Shown here in pieces: positions 61,005 through 64,000 of a stretch of DNA of 64,000 bases. The translations under genes and the position numbers were made by a program. Each line of letters opens with the position of its first letter. Positions within the stretch are counted from its first letter, which is position 1. Source of the DNA: Parablautia intestinalis (GTDB lineage: Bacteria > Bacillota > Clostridia > Lachnospirales > Lachnospiraceae); assembly GCA_003612395.1 (NCBI GenBank), contig RAYQ01000008.1, positions 1-64,000 of the forward strand. Reading direction: 5' to 3'. The notes below the pieces were generated by a model. It was not told the origin of the DNA, did not search any database, and was given only the letters and a program-made list of their open reading frames with translations.

Positions 61005-63512
61005 ATGATCAAAAAGAAAGATACACAGGAGTCAAGTTCTTTTGACAAAGAACTATTTAAAAGAAGTGTACTTTATAATGTAAAAACTCTGTATAGAAAA
61101 ACTTTGGAAGAGGCTACTCCACAGCAGATTTTTCAGGCTGTGGGCTATGCCATTAAAGATGTGGTAATTGATAACTGGTTAACTACCCATAAAGAATATG
61201 ATAAACAGGATCCTAAGACTGTGTATTATCTGTCCATGGAATTTCTGATGGGACGTGCTCTTGGCAATAATATCATTAATCTGCAGGCTTATAAGCCGGT
61301 GAAGGAGGCAATGGATGAGCTGGGTCTTGACCTGAATGTAATCGAAGATCAGGAACCGGATCCGGCCCTTGGAAACGGAGGTTTGGGACGTCTTGCTTCC
61401 TGCTTTCTGGATTCCCTTTCTACTTTGGGATATGCAGCTTACGGCTGCGGTATCCGGTACCGCTACGGTATGTTTAAGCAGGAAATCCGGGACGGCTACC
61501 AGATAGAGGTACCGGATAACTGGCTGGTGGACGGTAATCCCTTTGAGCTTAGAAGACCTGAGTATGCCAAAGAGGTTAAATTTGGCGGCTATGTGAATGT
61601 GCGTATTGACGAAAATGGAAGAAGCAATTTTGTACAGGAAGGTTATCAGAGTGTAAGGGCAATTCCCTATGATCTTCCGATTGTCGGCTATGGCAATGGT
61701 ATTGTAAACACTCTGCGCATCTGGGATGCGGAGGCGATAGAGTGTTTCCATTTGGATTCCTTTGACAAAGGAGATTATCAAAAGGCCGTAGAACAGGCAA
61801 ATCTGGCAAAGAATATTGTCGAGGTACTTTATCCCAACGACAATCATTATGCGGGCAAAGAGCTGCGCCTGAAACAGCAGTATTTCTTCATTTCCGCTTC
61901 TGTGCAGGAAGCAATTGCCAAGTATATGCGTAAGCATGACGATATCAGAAAGTTCTATGAGAAAGTTACTTTCCAGCTTAACGATACACACCCCACTGTG
62001 GCAGTGGCAGAGCTTATGAGAATTCTCATGGACGAATACTATCTTACATGGGAGGAAGCATGGAATGTAACTATCAAAACCTGTGCTTATACCAATCATA
62101 CGATTATGGCGGAAGCTTTGGAAAAGTGGCCGATCGAATTGTTCTCAAGGCTGCTTCCAAGAATTTATCAGATTATTGAGGAAATTAACCGGAGATTTAT
62201 TATTAAGATACAGGAAATGTATCCCGGAAATCAGGAAAAGATTCGTAAGATGGCAATTATTTATGACGGTCAGGTTAAGATGGCCCATCTTGCAATTGCG
62301 GCGGGCTTTTCCGTAAATGGCGTGGCAAGACTTCACACAGAAATCTTAAAGAAACAGGAGCTTAGGGATTTCTATGAAATGATGCCGGAGAAGTTTAATA
62401 ACAAGACCAATGGTATTACCCAGAGGCGTTTCCTGCTTCACGGAAATCCGCTTCTTGCCGACTGGGTAACGGCTCATGTGGGCAGCGACTGGATTACAGA
62501 TCTTCCGAAAATCAGCAAGCTGAAAATATATGCGGATGATGAAAAATGCCAGCAGGAATTTATGAATATCAAGTATCAAAATAAGGTACGTCTGGCGCAG
62601 TATATATTAGAGCACAACGGAATTGAGGTGGATCCCCGCTCCATATTTGACGTTCAGGTCAAGAGGCTGCATGAGTATAAGCGCCAGCTGCTTAATATTC
62701 TTCATGTGATGTATTTGTATAACCAGCTTAAGGATAATCCGGAAATGGAATTTTTCCCGAGAACCTTTATCTTTGGCGCTAAGGCGGCAGCAGGCTATTA
62801 TAATGCTAAAATGACCATTAAGCTGATTAATTCCGTCGCGGATGTGGTAAATAACGATCCGGTGATTAATGGAAGAATTAAGGTTGTATTTATAGAAAAC
62901 TACAGGGTATCCAATGCGGAGCTTATTTTTGCAGCGGCGGATGTATCCGAGCAGATTTCTACGGCAAGTAAGGAAGCTTCCGGCACCGGCAACATGAAAT
63001 TTATGTTAAACGGCGCTCTTACCATCGGCACTATGGATGGTGCAAATGTGGAGATTGTGGAGGAAGTAGGCGCGGAAAACGCATTTATTTTCGGGCTTTC
63101 CTCAGATGAGGTTATCAATTTCGAGAACAACGGAGGATACGATCCTACCGAAATCTTTAACAATGACCCTGATGTGAGAAGAGTTTTGATGCAGCTGATC
63201 AATGGTACCTTTGCACCAAATGATCCGGACAGGTTCAGAACCCTGTATAACTCCCTTCTCAATACAATCAGCACCAATAAGGCGGATATGTACTTTATTT
63301 TGAAGGACTTTAAAGCTTACGCCGAGGCTCAAAGAAAGGTGGAGAATGCATACCGGGACGAAAAGAGATGGGCAAGAAGCGCAATCTTAAATGTGGCGTG
63401 CAGTGGTAAGTTCACTTCTGACAGAACTATTCAGGAATATGTGGACGAGCTGTGGCATCTGGATAAGGTGGTATTGCCTAAAAAGGTTGTGGGTAAAGAT
63501 AAGACACTTTAA
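61005..63512 (+). CDS. glgP: Glycogen/starch alpha-glucan phosphorylase
   Basis: Releases glucose-1-phosphate from alpha-1,4-glucans; GT35, 835 residues. It has YYLSMEFLMGRALGNNIINL near residue 80, the EDQEPDPALGNGGLGRLASC substrate loop near residue 115, QLNDTHPTVAVAELMRIL, and the PLP lysine motif STASKEASGTGNMKFMLNG near residue 660. The start at 61005 is chosen on spacing from GGAGGAG; 61002 is an equal alternative. No other glg genes are present here. Confidence 0.95.
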   Translation: MIKKKDTQESSSFDKELFKRSVLYNVKTLYRKTLEEATPQQIFQAVGYAIKDVVIDNWLTTHKEYDKQDPKTVYYLSMEFLMGRALGNNIINLQAYKPVKEAMDELGLDLNVIEDQEPDPALGNGGLGRLASCFLDSLSTLGYAAYGCGIRYRYGMFKQEIRDGYQIEVPDNWLVDGNPFELRRPEYAKEVKFGGYVNVRIDENGRSNFVQEGYQSVRAIPYDLPIVGYGNGIVNTLRIWDAEAIECFHLDSFDKGDYQKAVEQANLAKNIVEVLYPNDNHYAGKELRLKQQYFFISASVQEAIAKYMRKHDDIRKFYEKVTFQLNDTHPTVAVAELMRILMDEYYLTWEEAWNVTIKTCAYTNHTIMAEALEKWPIELFSRLLPRIYQIIEEINRRFIIKIQEMYPGNQEKIRKMAIIYDGQVKMAHLAIAAGFSVNGVARLHTEILKKQELRDFYEMMPEKFNNKTNGITQRRFLLHGNPLLADWVTAHVGSDWITDLPKISKLKIYADDEKCQQEFMNIKYQNKVRLAQYILEHNGIEVDPRSIFDVQVKRLHEYKRQLLNILHVMYLYNQLKDNPEMEFFPRTFIFGAKAAAGYYNAKMTIKLINSVADVVNNDPVINGRIKVVFIENYRVSNAELIFAAADVSEQISTASKEASGTGNMKFMLNGALTIGTMDGANVEIVEEVGAENAFIFGLSSDEVINFENNGGYDPTEIFNNDPDVRRVLMQLINGTFAPNDPDRFRTLYNSLLNTISTNKADMYFILKDFKAYAEAQRKVENAYRDEKRWARSAILNVACSGKFTSDRTIQEYVDELWHLDKVVLPKKVVGKDKTL

Positions 63513-63535
63513 TTGTTAAGTGTAATTTAGTGAAT

Positions 63536-63559
63536 ATGCGGCGGAGAGATCCGCCGCAT
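63536..63559 (+). terminator. GNRA-capped hairpin after glgP
   Basis: ATGCGGCGGA, a GAGA tetraloop and TCCGCCGCAT form a perfect 10-bp stem 24 nt after the glgP stop. A U-run is lacking, so it may be a stability element rather than an intrinsic terminator. Confidence 0.55.
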
Positions 63560-63623
63560 GTTGCTGTTAATGCAAAGCATTCAGACAGGGAATAGTTGTA
63601 TGATAGCAGGGAAGGAAAAGAAA

Positions 63624-64000
63624 ATGCGGGAATGGTTTTCACGAACGGAGCTGCTTTTCGGCGCCGAAGCTATGGAGAAGCTTGCAGGGGCCAGGGTGGC
63701 GGTTTTTGGGCTTGGAGGTGTGGGAAGCTATACACTGGAAGCATTGGTGCGCAGCGGAATAGGCATTGTAGATATTGTGGATGACGATAAGATATGTCCC
63801 TCTAATTTAAACAGGCAGCTCATTGCCACAACAAGTACCATAGGACAGTATAAGGTGGATGCTGCCTGCCTGCGGATGAAAGATATTAATCCGGAGGTAG
63901 TGGTTCATAAATATAAAACCTTTTATCTGCCGGAAACCGCCTGTCAGTTTGACTTTACCCGGTATGATTATATTGTGGATGCCATAGATACGGTGGCAGG
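63624..64000 (+). CDS. tcdA: TcdA-like E1 protein (partial, runs off the window)
   Basis: The first 125 codons of a ThiF/MoeB/E1-like ATP-dependent protein. It reads MREWFSRTELLFGAEAMEKL, then AGARVAVFGLGGVGSYTLEA with the nucleotide-binding glycine motif, IVDDDKICPSNLNRQ, and DYIVDAIDTVAG at the window edge. This is the pattern of the tRNA threonylcarbamoyladenosine dehydratase TcdA (YgdL), which cyclises t6A in tRNA. The ATG at 63624 follows GAAGGA; an in-frame ATG at 63600 is possible. The C-terminal half lies beyond 64000. Confidence 0.85.
   Translation, partial: MREWFSRTELLFGAEAMEKLAGARVAVFGLGGVGSYTLEALVRSGIGIVDIVDDDKICPSNLNRQLIATTSTIGQYKVDAACLRMKDINPEVVVHKYKTFYLPETACQFDFTRYDYIVDAIDTVA

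Noticed and set aside
1..64000. rRNA, tRNA, CRISPR arrays, intact insertion sequences or prophage
   Set aside because: No cloverleaf, repeat-spacer array, intact transposase or phage structural gene was recognised by eye.

Overview
The window is a stretch of chromosome from a Gram-positive, anaerobic, probably spore-forming and flagellated member of the Clostridia, most likely Lachnospiraceae. The reasons are the moderate GC content, AGGAGG-type ribosome binding sites, spoVT, RecD2 and MutS2, the cdaA-cdaR-glmM cluster, a T-box ahead of ileS, and gene neighbourhoods known from Firmicutes (mbl with two flagellar rod genes; comFC with yvyF). The genus cannot be fixed from sequence alone. No rRNA, tRNA, CRISPR array, intact insertion sequence or prophage was recognised.

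Layout. 1-1250 is a graveyard of broken accessory genes: an HxlR regulator, a response-regulator fragment and a decayed tyrosine integrase. 1.36-6.4 kb holds uvrB-uvrA. 6.5-9.8 kb holds mbl, two FlgG-family rod genes and a rod-binding protein. 9.97-13.4 kb holds recD2, comFC and yvyF. 13.5-20.5 kb holds two unknown membrane proteins, then cdaA-cdaR-glmM, HPr and leuA. 20.6-23.0 kb holds two tandem DUF3048 lipoproteins on the minus strand. 23.3-28.5 kb is a surface-sugar region: rmlD, a PAP2-like protein, gmd, a polytopic membrane protein and fcl. 28.7-32.0 kb (minus) holds pyrG, a SIMPL lipoprotein and trmL. Then come a GH1 glucosidase, a two-component system beside mutS2, a DUF6056 membrane protein, a PflX-like radical SAM protein, spoVT, a C39-like protein and cysK. 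43.6-50.5 kb is a complete oligopeptide ABC transporter (substrate-binding protein, two ATPases, two permeases) followed by an M20 amidohydrolase. The window ends with pncB, a SWIM/SNF2 helicase, an Eis-like acetyltransferase, ileS, glgP and the start of a TcdA-like E1 protein.

Themes. DNA repair and recombination (uvrBA, recD2, mutS2, SNF2), envelope and c-di-AMP control (cdaA/cdaR/glmM, mbl), peptide uptake, and deoxy-sugar nucleotides for a surface glycan sit among housekeeping genes. Several genes have clear sigma-A promoters, and cysK and the peptide operon carry perfect dyads at their promoters.

The most unusual content is between the genes. Several unrelated genes share recurring 5' leader sequences that run into the Shine-Dalgarno region. 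One family (before yvyF, ileS and the C39 gene, with a look-alike before the M20 gene) can fold as a hairpin whose loop pairs with bases just upstream of the ribosome binding site, a pseudoknot-like arrangement with wobble-compatible changes between copies. A second motif precedes two flagellar genes and two sugar-nucleotide genes. A third two-module repeat lies before recD2 and ileS. These are the best candidates here for an undescribed cis-acting RNA or repeat system.
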